NCBI GenBank assembly: GCA_963840275.1
Contig: CAWIYK010000007.1
Span: 434,001-498,000 of the forward strand
DNA: 64,000 nucleotides
Source of the DNA: Actinophytocola sp963840275
Lineage (GTDB): Bacteria; Actinomycetota; Actinomycetes; Mycobacteriales; Pseudonocardiaceae
Reading direction: 5' to 3'
The stretch's first letter is position 1. Each line of letters opens with the position of its first letter. This document shows, one piece after another, positions 1 through 8,470 of this stretch. The position numbers and the translations under genes are program-made. The notes below the pieces were generated by a model. That model was not told the DNA's origin, searched no databases, and saw nothing but the letters and a program-made list of their open reading frames with translations.

Positions 1-12
1 CGGCTGACTCGG

Positions 13-1257
13 CTAACGCCGGACTCGGGGCGCCGGGAGCACGACGTCGTGCTCCCGGCGCCGCGCCGTGGCGGGCGGCGGCGCGGCACGCAGCACCAGC
101 TCCATCTCGAACCGCTGGTTGGGATCGTGCAGCAGGGTGCCGAGTGAGAGCTCGAGCTGGCGCATGCGATAGCGGATCGTCTGGGGGTGCACGTCGAGCT
201 GGGCGGCCATGTCCGGGACGCTGCCCTGCACGTCCAGCCAGGCGCGCAGCGTCTCCAGCATCCGTTCGCGCTGCTTGGCGGTCAGGCCTTCCAGCGGCGC
301 GAGGAGCCGGTCGCGCAGTGTGGTGAGCAGGCGGTCGTCGGAGTGCACGAGCACGGTCGACAGGTGGTGCTCGCAGCGGATGACCTGGCCGTCGGGCAGG
401 ACCCCCTGCTGCGCGAGCGTGAGCGCCTTGCGGGCCCAGCGCAACGCGTAGGCGACCGAGTCGAGCCGCACGCACGGGCCGACCGCGATCCGGCTGTGCG
501 GCAGGGCGGCCTGGATGGCGGCCATCCGCGCGTCGGTCACCTCGCCGGGCACCAGCAGCCGAGGCTCGATGCCGTCGAGGTCGGCGAGCACGTCCGCGTC
601 GAGACTGGGTTTGCGCTGGTTGTGCCCGGTGCCGGGCAGCGTCTGCACGGCGATCGGGGACGCCTGGTCGGGCACCGTCCAGCCGATCAGCTGGGACAGC
701 TCGGCGATCGCGGCGGCGGGCGCCGCGGGCGCCTGCATGATCATCTCCAGCAGCCGGCGGCGCCACGTCTCGTGCGCGCCCGCGGAGGTGGCCTTGGCCT
801 CGAGGTACCCGTCGAGCGCGACCGACGCCAGCTTGTCCATGTAGGCGAACACGGCGTCGGCGAGCTGCGACATCACGGTCGACGAGAGCCCGTTGCGCTT
901 GCCGACCCGCATCATCCGGCGCCACGAGACCCGCGCGCCGACGCGGTAGGCGGCCTGCAGGTCGTCCAGGCTGCGGCCTTCGCGCATCTCGTTCTGGCCG
1001 AGCTTGTGGTGCACCTCGTAGCAGCGGTGCGCCGAGGCCTCCGGGTTGGCGATCTGCTCGATGAACAGGCTGGTCGCGTGTTGCACCCCGGCGCGGATCG
1101 ACTTGCCGTACGGGCCGTCGAGCGGACGCGCGTAGTTGGGGATCTTGGCCCGGATCTCGTCGACGATCTCGTTCGCGAGGCTCGCGAGCTCCGGCCGCAG
1201 GATGTCCGCGAGCCGCTTAGGTAACACGGTTCCGTCGAGCCGGTACTCCACCGTCAT
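13..1257 (-). CDS. PucR-family transcriptional regulator
   Basis: Probable DNA-binding regulator of the PucR/CdaR type. The C-terminal 45-50 residues (about 325-375) form the PucR helix-turn-helix, with the family-typical stretch VHPQTIRYRMRQLE; the N-terminal half is a helical sensor-like region found in many actinobacterial members. The ATG at 1257 is preferred because a GGGGA sequence lies a few bases upstream; a TTG at 1269 would add four residues. The gene is divergent from the SRPBCC/ArsR pair across about 215 bp that carries two palindromes. The ligand cannot be inferred from the sequence; autoregulation or control of the divergent pair is possible. Confidence 0.85.
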   Translation of the reverse strand: MTVEYRLDGTVLPKRLADILRPELASLANEIVDEIRAKIPNYARPLDGPYGKSIRAGVQHATSLFIEQIANPEASAHRCYEVHHKLGQNEMREGRSLDDLQAAYRVGARVSWRRMMRVGKRNGLSSTVMSQLADAVFAYMDKLASVALDGYLEAKATSAGAHETWRRRLLEMIMQAPAAPAAAIAELSQLIGWTVPDQASPIAVQTLPGTGHNQRKPSLDADVLADLDGIEPRLLVPGEVTDARMAAIQAALPHSRIAVGPCVRLDSVAYALRWARKALTLAQQGVLPDGQVIRCEHHLSTVLVHSDDRLLTTLRDRLLAPLEGLTAKQRERMLETLRAWLDVQGSVPDMAAQLDVHPQTIRYRMRQLELSLGTLLHDPNQRFEMELVLRAAPPPATARRREHDVVLPAPRVRR

Positions 1258-1347
1258 CTGGTTCCCCAATCACCACCACCGCGCGTCGTCGAGAGGTGGC
1301 ATTGGTACTTATCGGCGCGGGAGCGCCAGATGTCACAACGGCACGGA

Positions 1348-1378
1348 ACAAACCGACGGTTTGTCAGTCTAGTGACAA
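1348..1378. promoter_or_regulatory. overlapping palindromes in a divergent promoter region
   Basis: ACAAACCG-A-CGGTTTGT (1348-1364) is a perfect 8+1+8 palindrome. It overlaps a second inverted repeat, TTGTCA-N6-TGACAA (1361-1378). Both lie between the divergent PucR regulator and the SRPBCC gene, followed by an AT-rich stretch (about 1420-1460) that is unusual in this GC-rich DNA and may hold the promoter. I infer an operator; which protein binds is unknown. Confidence 0.45.
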
Positions 1379-1473
1379 GTTCACGGCTCTGCGTTGTGGA
1401 TAGTCGACAACTTTTACCGGCTGTAAATTTCTGCATGGTAATATTGCCACTGGTAAATACAGGGAGGTGGCGC

Positions 1474-1893
1474 ATGTTCGGCACTGTTCGAGAGCTTGCC
1501 GACGGCCGGGTGGAGCTGCGCTTCGAGCGCCGTTTCGCTCACCCGCGTGACAAGGTGTGGCGTGCGCTGACGGAGTCGTCCCAGCTCCGCGCGTGGTTCG
1601 TGGAGATCCTCGACTACGACCGTTCCGAGCTGTCGTTCGAGCCCGGCGCGACGCTGCGGTTCGTCGCGACGGGCTCGCTGCCGGACGGCACCGGGCAGGT
1701 CGTGGCGTGCGACCCGCCGAGCCTGCTGGAGTACACGTGGGACGGCGAGACCCTGCGTTGGGAGCTGGCTCCCGACGGCGCGGGCTGCCTGCTGGTGTTC
1801 ACGAACGTGCTGCCGGACCGGGAGACCGCGGCGGCCGTGGACGATGGCTGGCGGGTCGGTCTGGAGCGGCTGTCCGATGCGCTCGCTGTTTGA
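1474..1893 (+). CDS. SRPBCC (AHSA1-like) domain protein
   Basis: A 139-residue START-like SRPBCC protein of the AHSA1 type. The N-terminal FAHPRDKVWRALTES segment and the C-terminal GWRVGLERLSDAL helix are typical of this fold, which makes a hydrophobic ligand pocket. The start is set by GGAGGTGG at 1463-1470, just before the ATG. Its 3' end overlaps the following ArsR gene by 17 bp, so the two are probably co-translated. SRPBCC/ArsR pairs are common in actinobacteria; the ligand and true function are not known. Confidence 0.9.
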   Translation: MFGTVRELADGRVELRFERRFAHPRDKVWRALTESSQLRAWFVEILDYDRSELSFEPGATLRFVATGSLPDGTGQVVACDPPSLLEYTWDGETLRWELAPDGAGCLLVFTNVLPDRETAAAVDDGWRVGLERLSDALAV

Positions 1894-2182
1894 GGTGCTG
1901 GCGGAGCCGCACCGTCGTCAGATCCTCGAGTCGCTGCGTGGCGGCGAGCGGGCGGCGGGGGACTTCGTCACGGAGCTCGGGCTGGCGCAGCCGACGGTGT
2001 CGAAGCACTTGAAGCTGCTGCGGGAGTGTGGGCTGGTCACCGTTCGGCAGGACGCGCAGCGTCGGGTCTACCGGCTGCGTCCCGAGCCGTTGCGGGAGCT
2101 GGAGATGTGGCTGGCTCCCTATCGCGTGCTGTGGGCGGATCGATTGGCGGCGCTGGAACAACATCTGGACTCGATGGACTGA
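1877..2182 (+). CDS. ArsR-family winged-helix repressor
   Basis: A 101-residue winged helix-turn-helix protein. It begins RSLFEVLAEPHRRQILESL, the usual ArsR opening, and the recognition-helix segment is LGLAQPTVSKHLKLLRE. No cysteine pair of a classical metal sensor is visible, so metal sensing is unlikely. The ATG at 1877 lies inside the end of the SRPBCC gene, an overlap that favours coupled translation. It probably regulates its own operon. Confidence 0.9.
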   Translation: MRSLFEVLAEPHRRQILESLRGGERAAGDFVTELGLAQPTVSKHLKLLRECGLVTVRQDAQRRVYRLRPEPLRELEMWLAPYRVLWADRLAALEQHLDSMD

Positions 2183-2272
2183 CGGCGCTTGTTCGCTTCC
2201 CTCTTCTTCTTCCCGTCCTGCCCTCTCCGTGCCCGCCACCCCACCAAACCTCGTCCGCAAGTTCAGGATCCC

Positions 2273-2959
2273 TCAAGCGATGACCAACCGGGGCTCCGCC
2301 TCAATCGATCCAGGCCCGCCAACGCCGCCGTCCTGCCCGGGAAGCAGCACGCTCGCCACCACCGGCCGGGCGGCGGCGCCACGTCCGCCGGCCAGGACCC
2401 GCATCTCCCGGCGAGCCAGGTAGCCGTGCCCGTCGCCCAGTCCGTCCCACGTCGCGTCGTCCCTGCGGAGCTCCACGTCCGCCGAGGGCCACGCCCCCAC
2501 GGACACCAGCACCGCACCCCGGTGCCGGGCCCTGGCCGACAACCGTCGCGCGTGCGCGTCGGTGAGCTTGCCGCGCGCGACCGCGACCATGTCCATGCCG
2601 TCCAGCAGCGCGGCCACCACCGCCGCCACCGAGCTGCCCGGGTGGCGAACCAGCGCCAGCCGGTCCACCGCGACGCCCAGCTCGGCGGCTGCCCGCAGGC
2701 CGAGGTCGGGCATGCCGACCGCCGCCGCCCACGAGCCGGTCTCCGTCGGCGCGGCGAGCAGCGCGAACAGCAACGCCGTCGAACCGTGGACCGCCACCGT
2801 GGTGCCTCTGCGCAGGCCGCCCAACGGGAACAGGCCGGCCAGCTCGGCGTGCACGGGTAGCATCCGAGCCCGGTCGTCCGGCGCGGAAGCGAGGTCGCTG
2901 GCCACTCCCACCGCACCAGAAGCGGCCAGCGACGTCGCACCCAACGCCAGCATTCGCAC
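2273..2959 (-). CDS. imuA: ImuA-like RecA-fold protein of the SOS mutasome
   Basis: A 228-residue protein resembling the actinobacterial ImuA' accessory factor of damage-induced mutagenesis. It has a RecA-like core, with a degenerate nucleotide-binding loop around VHGSTALLFALLAAP, so it may not hydrolyse ATP. In mycobacteria ImuA' works with ImuB and DnaE2 in error-prone bypass synthesis. Here it is divergent from imuB and dnaE2. The start is GTG at 2959 (ATG at 2953 possible), with GGGGAGAGG upstream. A perfect LexA box about 40 bp upstream and a TAGTAT -10-like hexamer (3020 to 3015 on this strand) indicate SOS control. Confidence 0.8.
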   Translation of the reverse strand: MRMLALGATSLAASGAVGVASDLASAPDDRARMLPVHAELAGLFPLGGLRRGTTVAVHGSTALLFALLAAPTETGSWAAAVGMPDLGLRAAAELGVAVDRLALVRHPGSSVAAVVAALLDGMDMVAVARGKLTDAHARRLSARARHRGAVLVSVGAWPSADVELRRDDATWDGLGDGHGYLARREMRVLAGGRGAAARPVVASVLLPGQDGGVGGPGSIEAEPRLVIA

Positions 2960-2999
2960 GCACCTCTCCCCGCTTGGCGCTGCGGGGAAGGCAGCGAAC

Positions 3000-3015
3000 T
3001 CGAACGCCTGTTCGA
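3000..3015. promoter_or_regulatory. LexA (SOS) box upstream of imuA
   Basis: TCGAACgcctGTTCGA is a perfect match to the actinobacterial LexA operator TCGAAC-N4-GTTCGA. It lies about 40 bp upstream of the imuA start and abuts TAGTAT (3020 to 3015, minus strand), a plausible -10 element. LexA binding here would cover the promoter and start point. Confidence 0.9.
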
Positions 3016-3036
3016 TACTAACATGGCCGGTTGGGC

Positions 3037-3210
3037 ATGGTCCACTCCGCCGACGGCACTCCGATCGCCGTCGAGGTCGTGGGCCACGGGCCTCGGCTGG
3101 TCCTCATCGCCGCCGCGTTCAGCGATCGCTCGCACGCGACCCCGCTCGTCGACGCACGTTGATCATGGCTGGCGCGGACGGTCCGACGTAGGTCGCGCGG
3201 CGGCGTGCGG
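3037..3210 (+). pseudogene. alpha/beta hydrolase N-terminal relic
   Basis: An ATG at 3037 opens 41 codons resembling the start of an alpha/beta hydrolase: HSADGTPIAVEVVGHGP, then a LVLIAA strand and a loop ending PLVDA. A TGA at 3160-3162 ends the frame. After a +1 shift a degraded WRGRSDVG segment, like the YDxRGRGxS part of the family, can be read, then similarity fades. No catalytic serine nucleophile region or C-terminus remains. I read it as a decayed fragment lying between the two LexA boxes. Confidence 0.5.
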
Positions 3211-3312
3211 GCGCTGCGGGGCACGTGCCGGGCGCCGTTCGCCGCACTCATTCGACCTGCGGGTTCCCTTGTGCACCAAGGGTTTCTGCGTCAAGCAATC
3301 CACGCAACCGGC

Positions 3313-3347
3313 TTGACGACGTTGATGTTCGAACGTATGTTCGACGC
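3313..3347 (+). promoter_or_regulatory. SOS promoter of imuB with embedded LexA box
   Basis: TTGACG (3313-3318), a 17-bp spacer and TATGTT (3336-3341) form a well-spaced promoter. A perfect LexA box, TCGAACgtatGTTCGA, occupies 3329-3344 and therefore covers the -10 hexamer. Counting seven bases on from the -10 element puts the likely start of transcription at 3348, the A of the imuB ATG, so the mRNA is probably leaderless. Confidence 0.8.
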
Positions 3348-4913
3348 ATGGAGCGAATGCTCGTCGTGTGGTGTCCCGACTGGCCGGTCACGGCCGCGGC
3401 TGCGGCCGCCGGGCTCACGGCGCACCAACCGGTCGCGGTGGTCGCGGCCAACCGGGTCGTGGCCTGCTCCGCGCCGGCCAGGGCCGAGGGCGTTCGCCGC
3501 ACCATGCGTCGCAGGGAGGCGCAGGGGCGCTGTCCGGAACTGGTCGTCTTCCCCGACGACCCGGTTCGCGACGCGCGCCTGTTCGAGCCCGTCGCCGCCG
3601 CCGTCGAGGAGCTCGCGGTCGGCGTCGAGATCATCAGACCTGGCGTGGTCGCGGTCCCTGCCCGCGGCCCCGCCGGCTACTTCAAGGGCGAGGAGCGGGC
3701 CGCGGAGCGCCTGATCGACCAGGTCGCGGGCCGCACGGGCGCCGAGTGCCAGGTCGGCGTCGCCGACGGGCTGTTCGCCGCCACCCTCGCCGCCCGGCGC
3801 GGCGTGCTGGTCGCGGCCGGCGGCGGCCCCGCGTTCCTGGCCCCGCTGAGTGTCCGCGAGCTGCACCGGCCCGCGGAGGGCCACCACCGCGCCGATCTCG
3901 TCGATCTGTTGCGCCGCTTGGGTTTACGCACGCTCGGCGCGTTCGCCGAGCTGGCCGAGCGCGACGTGTCGGCCCGCTTCGGCACCGACGCGGTGCTCGC
4001 CCACCGGCTGTCCCGCGGCCAGCAGGAGCGGCCGCCGTCGCGGCGCAGACCGCCGCCGGAGCTGTCGGTCGCCGAGGTGCTCGACCCGCCGGTGGAGCGG
4101 GTCGACGCGGCCGCGTTCGTCGCGCGCACCCTCGCCGAGAAGCTGCACGCCGGCCTCGCCGCGCACGGCCTGGCCTGCACCCGGCTCGGCATCAACGCGA
4201 CCACCGCCAACGGCGAGGAGCGCGAGCGGGTCTGGCGCTGCGCGGAGCCGCTCAGCCCGTCCGGCATCGCCGACCGGGTCCGCTGGCAGCTCGACGGCTG
4301 GTTGCGCGGGGTGGACGGGCGACCGTCCGCCGGCATCACCACGCTGCGGCTCGAGCCCGTCGAGGTGGTCGAGGGCCACGCGCTGCAGCTCGACCTGTGG
4401 CGTGGCGAGGGCCGTGCGGAGGCCGACGAGCGCGCCGGCCGCGCCATGGTCCACGTGCAGGGCCTGCTGGGCCCGGACGCCGTGGTCACGCCGGTCCTCG
4501 GCGGCGGCCGCGACCCCGGCGAGCAGGCGCGGCTGGTGCCGTGGGGCGACGAGCGGTCGCCGCGCCGCGACCCGGACGCGCCGTGGCCGGGCCGGCTGCC
4601 CGCGCCGTCGCCCGCCACCGTGCTGGCCAAACCGTTGCCGGCCAAGGTTTTCGACGAGTCGGGTGCGCTGGTGGACATCAGCGCGCGGCACCGGCTGACC
4701 GGCAGACCGTGCCAGGTCTCGGTCGACGGCGCCCGCCCACGCGGGGTGCGCGCCTGGGCCGGCCCGTGGGCGACCGACGAGCGCTGGTGGGCCACCTCGT
4801 GCCGCCGCGCCCGACTGCAGGTGTTGCTCGAACAGTCCGAAGAGGACATACAGACCGCACTGCTGCTGGTGCTTTCCGGCGAGCGGTGGACAGTGGAAGG
4901 GATCTACGACTGA
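3348..4913 (+). CDS. imuB: ImuB, inactive Y-family polymerase homologue
   Basis: A 521-residue Y-family polymerase relative that acts as the adaptor of the ImuA-ImuB-DnaE2 mutasome. The acidic residues that bind catalytic metal in true Y-family polymerases are absent: the N-terminus reads VVWCPDWPVTA in place of the usual DxDxFF, and the SxDE segment is replaced by VVAVPARGP. This is the hallmark of ImuB. A beta-clamp-binding motif, QLDLWR, is visible at 347-352, corresponding to the QLPLWG motif of mycobacterial ImuB. The start follows from the SOS promoter directly upstream. The stop overlaps the next ATG (TGATG). Confidence 0.92.
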   Translation: MERMLVVWCPDWPVTAAAAAAGLTAHQPVAVVAANRVVACSAPARAEGVRRTMRRREAQGRCPELVVFPDDPVRDARLFEPVAAAVEELAVGVEIIRPGVVAVPARGPAGYFKGEERAAERLIDQVAGRTGAECQVGVADGLFAATLAARRGVLVAAGGGPAFLAPLSVRELHRPAEGHHRADLVDLLRRLGLRTLGAFAELAERDVSARFGTDAVLAHRLSRGQQERPPSRRRPPPELSVAEVLDPPVERVDAAAFVARTLAEKLHAGLAAHGLACTRLGINATTANGEERERVWRCAEPLSPSGIADRVRWQLDGWLRGVDGRPSAGITTLRLEPVEVVEGHALQLDLWRGEGRAEADERAGRAMVHVQGLLGPDAVVTPVLGGGRDPGEQARLVPWGDERSPRRDPDAPWPGRLPAPSPATVLAKPLPAKVFDESGALVDISARHRLTGRPCQVSVDGARPRGVRAWAGPWATDERWWATSCRRARLQVLLEQSEEDIQTALLLVLSGERWTVEGIYD

Positions 4914-5137
4914 TGGCCATGCACTCCCGCGCCTGCCCGGAATGCCGCTTCGCCAATGGAAGCTGTCGGCAGTTCGTCATCGGGCACCCCAACCCGGTGT
5001 GCGTGGCGGGCTACCCCCAGCGGGTGACCCTGTCCGACGCACTGGTCGACGACTGCAATGACTTCGATGACATGGACGGCCTGGATTTACTCATTCCCGT
5101 CCCGCGCCGCTCTCCGGAGAACGTCCGGGTGCGGTAG
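4913..5137 (+). CDS. small Cys-rich protein between imuB and dnaE2
   Basis: A 74-residue protein whose ATG overlaps the imuB stop (TGATG) and whose TAG overlaps the dnaE2 GTG (TAGTG), so it sits inside a tightly coupled SOS operon. It has five cysteines, at 8, 11, 18, 30 and 49. The first four are spaced CxxC-x6-C-x11-C, which suggests a small zinc or iron-sulphur fold. The C-terminal part is acidic (DDCNDFDDMDGLDLL). I do not recognise a family. Context suggests an accessory role in error-prone synthesis, but that is inference; the alternative is a spacer ORF kept only for coupling. Confidence 0.7.
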   Translation: MAMHSRACPECRFANGSCRQFVIGHPNPVCVAGYPQRVTLSDALVDDCNDFDDMDGLDLLIPVPRRSPENVRVR

Positions 5138-8100
5138 TGGGCTGGAACAACCCGCCGGTTCGGTGGTCGGAGCTGGAGCGGATCCTCTCCGGCCGCCCCG
5201 ACCCCGGACATGTCGGTGACGGCGGCGACAGTCCGGCGTGGACGAGACACCGTGAGCGCTACTCCGCGCCGTCCGGTGTCGGCCCGCCCGGCATCACCGA
5301 CTTCGCGGGCAGCGACGTCCGGGTCCCGTACGCCGAGCTGCACTGCCACTCGAACTTCAGCTTCCTCGACGGCGCGAGCCATCCGGAGGAGCTGGTGGAG
5401 GCGGCCGCGCTGCTCGGTCTGGACGCCATCGCGATCACCGACCACGACGGCATGTACGGCGTGGTCCGGTTCGCGGAGGCGGCGAAGGAGCTGGGGGTCC
5501 GCACGGTGTTCGGCACCGAGCTGAGCCTCGGGCTGTCCCAGCCGCAGAACGGCGTCGCCGACCCGGAGGGCGACCACCTGCTGCTGCTGGCGACCGGCGC
5601 GGACGGCTACGGCAGCCTGTGCCGTGCGATCACCGACGGCCAGCTCGCGCACGAGAGCGAGAAGGGCCGCCCGGTCTACGACTTCGACGACGTGGTCGAC
5701 CAGACCAGGGGCGCGGTCGTCGCGCTCACCGGGTGCCGCAAGGCGTCGGTGCGCGGGGCGCTGCTGCGGGACGGCCCGGACGCGGCGTTCGGCGAGCTGC
5801 ACCGGCTGGCCGACGCGTTCGGCCGCGACCACACCTACGTCGAGCTGATCGACCACGGGCTGCCGCTCGACACCACGCACAACGACCTGCTCGCCGAGAT
5901 GGCGGCCGAGCTGCGGCTGCCGATGGTGGCCACCAACGCGGTGCACTACGCGCAGCCGAGCAGGGGTGAGCTGGCCGCCGCGATGGCCGCGGTCCGGGCC
6001 CGGCGCAGCCTCGACGACATGGACGGCTGGCTGCCGCCCGCGCCGACCGCGTACCTGCGGTCCGGCGAGGAGATGCACCGGCGGTTCGAGCGGTACCCCG
6101 GTGTGGTGCAGCGGTCCGCGCTGCTCGGCGTGCAGCTGTCGTTCGACCTGAAGCTGGTCGCGCCGCGGCTGCCGCCGTTCGAGGTGCCGGGGCACACCGA
6201 GATCAGCTACCTGCGGGAGCAGACGTACGCGGGCGCGCTGGTGCGCTACGGCCCGCCGGACCAGGCGCGGGAGGCGTACGCGCAGCTCGAGCACGAGCTG
6301 AGGGTCATCGAGGAGCTCGGCTTCCCCGGGTACTTCCTGATCGTGGCCGACATCGTGGACTTCTGCCGCGACAGGGGCATCTACTGCCAGGGCCGGGGGT
6401 CCGCCGCGAACTCGGCGGTCTGTTACGCGCTGGGCATCACGAAGGTCGACGCGGTGCGCTGGCGGCTGCTGTTCGAGCGGTTCCTCGCGCCGGCGCGGGA
6501 CGGGCCGCCGGACATCGACCTGGACATCGAGTCGGACCGCCGCGAGGAGGCCATCCAGTACGTCTACGAGAAGTACGACCGGCGGCACGCCGCGCAGGTC
6601 GCCAACGTGGTCGCGTACCGGGCGAAGTCGGCGGTGCGGGACATGGCGAAGGCGCTCGGCTACTCGCCGGGGCAGCAGGACGCGTGGAGCAGACAGATCG
6701 ACCGCTGGGCGCCGGTGAAGAACACCGTCGCCGAGAACGATCACGACGTGCCGGTGACCGTGCTGGAGCTGGCCGGGCAGCTGGAGGACTTCCCGCGCCA
6801 CCTCGGCATCCACTCCGGCGGCATGGTGATCTGCGACCGGCCGGTCAGCGAGGTCTGCCCGGTGGAGCGGGCGCGGATGGACAAGCGCACGGTCCTGCAG
6901 TGGGACAAGGACGACTGCGCGGCGATCGGGCTCGTGAAGTTCGACCTGCTCGGTCTCGGGATGCTGTCCGCGCTGCGGTACATGGTCGAGTTCGTGTCCC
7001 GCCACCACGGGGTCGACGTGGACATCGACAAGCTGGACCTGGCCGACAGCCGCGTCTACGACATGTTGTGCGTGGCGGACTCGGTCGGGGTGTTCCAGGT
7101 GGAGAGCCGCGCGCAGATGGCGACCCTGCCCCGGTTGCGGCCGAGAGAGTTCTACGACCTGGTGGTGGAGGTGGCGCTGATCCGCCCCGGCCCGATCCAG
7201 GGCGGCTCGGTGCACCCGTACATCCGCCGCGCCAACGGCAAGGAGGAGGTCACCTACGACCATCCGCTGCTGGAGAAGGCGTTGCACAAGACCAAGGGCG
7301 TGCCGCTGTTCCAGGAACAGCTGATGCAGATGGCCGTGGACATCGCCGACTTCACGCCGGCGGAGGCGGACGAGCTGCGCAGGGCCATGGGCGCCAAACG
7401 CTCGACGCGACGGATGGAACGGTTGCGCGAACGGTTCTACGAGGGCGCCGCGGGGCACGGCATCGACGCGGAGCTGGCCGGCCGGATCTACGAGAAGCTG
7501 ATGGCGTTCGCGAACTTCGGCTTCCCGGAGAGTCACGCGCTGAGCTTCGCGTACCTGGTGTTCGCGAGCGCCTGGTTCAAGCTGTACTACCCGGCGGCGT
7601 TCTGCGCGGCGTTGTTGCGGGCGCAGCCGATGGGGTTCTACTCGCCGCAGTCGCTGGTGGCCGACGCGCGGCGGCACGGGGTGACGGTCCGCGGCCCGGA
7701 CGTGAACGCGAGCCTGTCGTACGCGACGCTCGAACCGGACGACCGCGGCGGTCAGGCCGTCCGAATAGGACTGGGCACGGTCCGCACGATCGGTGACGAC
7801 CTGGCCGAACGTGTCGTCGCGGAACGGGATTCCGGTGGCCCGTACCGCGACATGGTCGACCTGTCCCGGCGGATGCGCCTGAAGCGGGCGCAGGTGGAGG
7901 CGCTGGCGACGGCGGGCGCGTTCACGTGTTTCGACGTCGGCCGCCGCGCGGCGCTGTGGGCGGCGGGCGCGGTGGCGGGCGACCGCCCGGACCGCTTACC
8001 GGGCACCACGGTCGGCGCGGACGCCCCGGTGTTGCCCGGCATGGACGACATCGAGGTCGCGGTGGCCGACGTGTGGGCCACCGGGTTGTCGCCGGACAGC

Positions 8101-8454
8101 TTCCCGACCCAGTTCGTCCGCAAGTGGCTGACGAGTCAGGGCGCGCTGCCGGTGACGGCCCTGCCCGACGTCGAGAGCGGCACCCGGGTGCTGATCGGCG
8201 GGGCAGTGACCCACCGCCAACGCCCGGCGACGGCGGGCGGCGTCACGTTCCTGAACATCGAGGACGAGACGGGCATGGTGAACGTGGTGTGCACGCAGGG
8301 TTTGTGGGCGCGCTACCGCAAGATCGCCCGCAACTCGGGGGCACTGCTGGTGCGCGGCATCATCGAGAACGCGGAGGGGGTGACCAGCCTGGAGGCCGAC
8401 CACCTCGAACACCTGGACCTACGGATCCCGAGCCGCTCCCGCGACTTCCGCTGA
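5137..8454 (+). CDS. dnaE2: error-prone DNA polymerase DnaE2
   Basis: A C-family polymerase of 1105 residues, the usual DnaE2 length. An N-terminal PHP domain starts near residue 65 with HxH at 69 and 71. The polymerase active-site acidic cluster DIDLD is at 459-463 and the third aspartate is D603 in VKFDLLGLG. Helix-hairpin-helix and OB-fold parts follow, the latter around GGVTFLNIEDETGMVNVV. It makes the bypass synthesis of SOS mutagenesis with ImuB. GTG at 5137 overlaps the stop of the upstream small gene, so no separate promoter is expected; expression should follow the LexA-controlled imuB promoter. Confidence 0.96.
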   Translation: MGWNNPPVRWSELERILSGRPDPGHVGDGGDSPAWTRHRERYSAPSGVGPPGITDFAGSDVRVPYAELHCHSNFSFLDGASHPEELVEAAALLGLDAIAITDHDGMYGVVRFAEAAKELGVRTVFGTELSLGLSQPQNGVADPEGDHLLLLATGADGYGSLCRAITDGQLAHESEKGRPVYDFDDVVDQTRGAVVALTGCRKASVRGALLRDGPDAAFGELHRLADAFGRDHTYVELIDHGLPLDTTHNDLLAEMAAELRLPMVATNAVHYAQPSRGELAAAMAAVRARRSLDDMDGWLPPAPTAYLRSGEEMHRRFERYPGVVQRSALLGVQLSFDLKLVAPRLPPFEVPGHTEISYLREQTYAGALVRYGPPDQAREAYAQLEHELRVIEELGFPGYFLIVADIVDFCRDRGIYCQGRGSAANSAVCYALGITKVDAVRWRLLFERFLAPARDGPPDIDLDIESDRREEAIQYVYEKYDRRHAAQVANVVAYRAKSAVRDMAKALGYSPGQQDAWSRQIDRWAPVKNTVAENDHDVPVTVLELAGQLEDFPRHLGIHSGGMVICDRPVSEVCPVERARMDKRTVLQWDKDDCAAIGLVKFDLLGLGMLSALRYMVEFVSRHHGVDVDIDKLDLADSRVYDMLCVADSVGVFQVESRAQMATLPRLRPREFYDLVVEVALIRPGPIQGGSVHPYIRRANGKEEVTYDHPLLEKALHKTKGVPLFQEQLMQMAVDIADFTPAEADELRRAMGAKRSTRRMERLRERFYEGAAGHGIDAELAGRIYEKLMAFANFGFPESHALSFAYLVFASAWFKLYYPAAFCAALLRAQPMGFYSPQSLVADARRHGVTVRGPDVNASLSYATLEPDDRGGQAVRIGLGTVRTIGDDLAERVVAERDSGGPYRDMVDLSRRMRLKRAQVEALATAGAFTCFDVGRRAALWAAGAVAGDRPDRLPGTTVGADAPVLPGMDDIEVAVADVWATGLSPDSFPTQFVRKWLTSQGALPVTALPDVESGTRVLIGGAVTHRQRPATAGGVTFLNIEDETGMVNVVCTQGLWARYRKIARNSGALLVRGIIENAEGVTSLEADHLEHLDLRIPSRSRDFR

Positions 8455-8470
8455 CGCCCGTCGGACCCGG

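Noticed and set aside
187..1224. 345-codon plus-strand frame across the PucR gene
   Set aside because: His/Arg/Val-rich antisense frame without a domain; the minus-strand regulator has clear motifs.
5011..7677. 888-codon open frame antisense to dnaE2
   Set aside because: Arg/His/Val-rich composition with no domain; it is the mirror of a high-GC coding gene with strong third-position bias.
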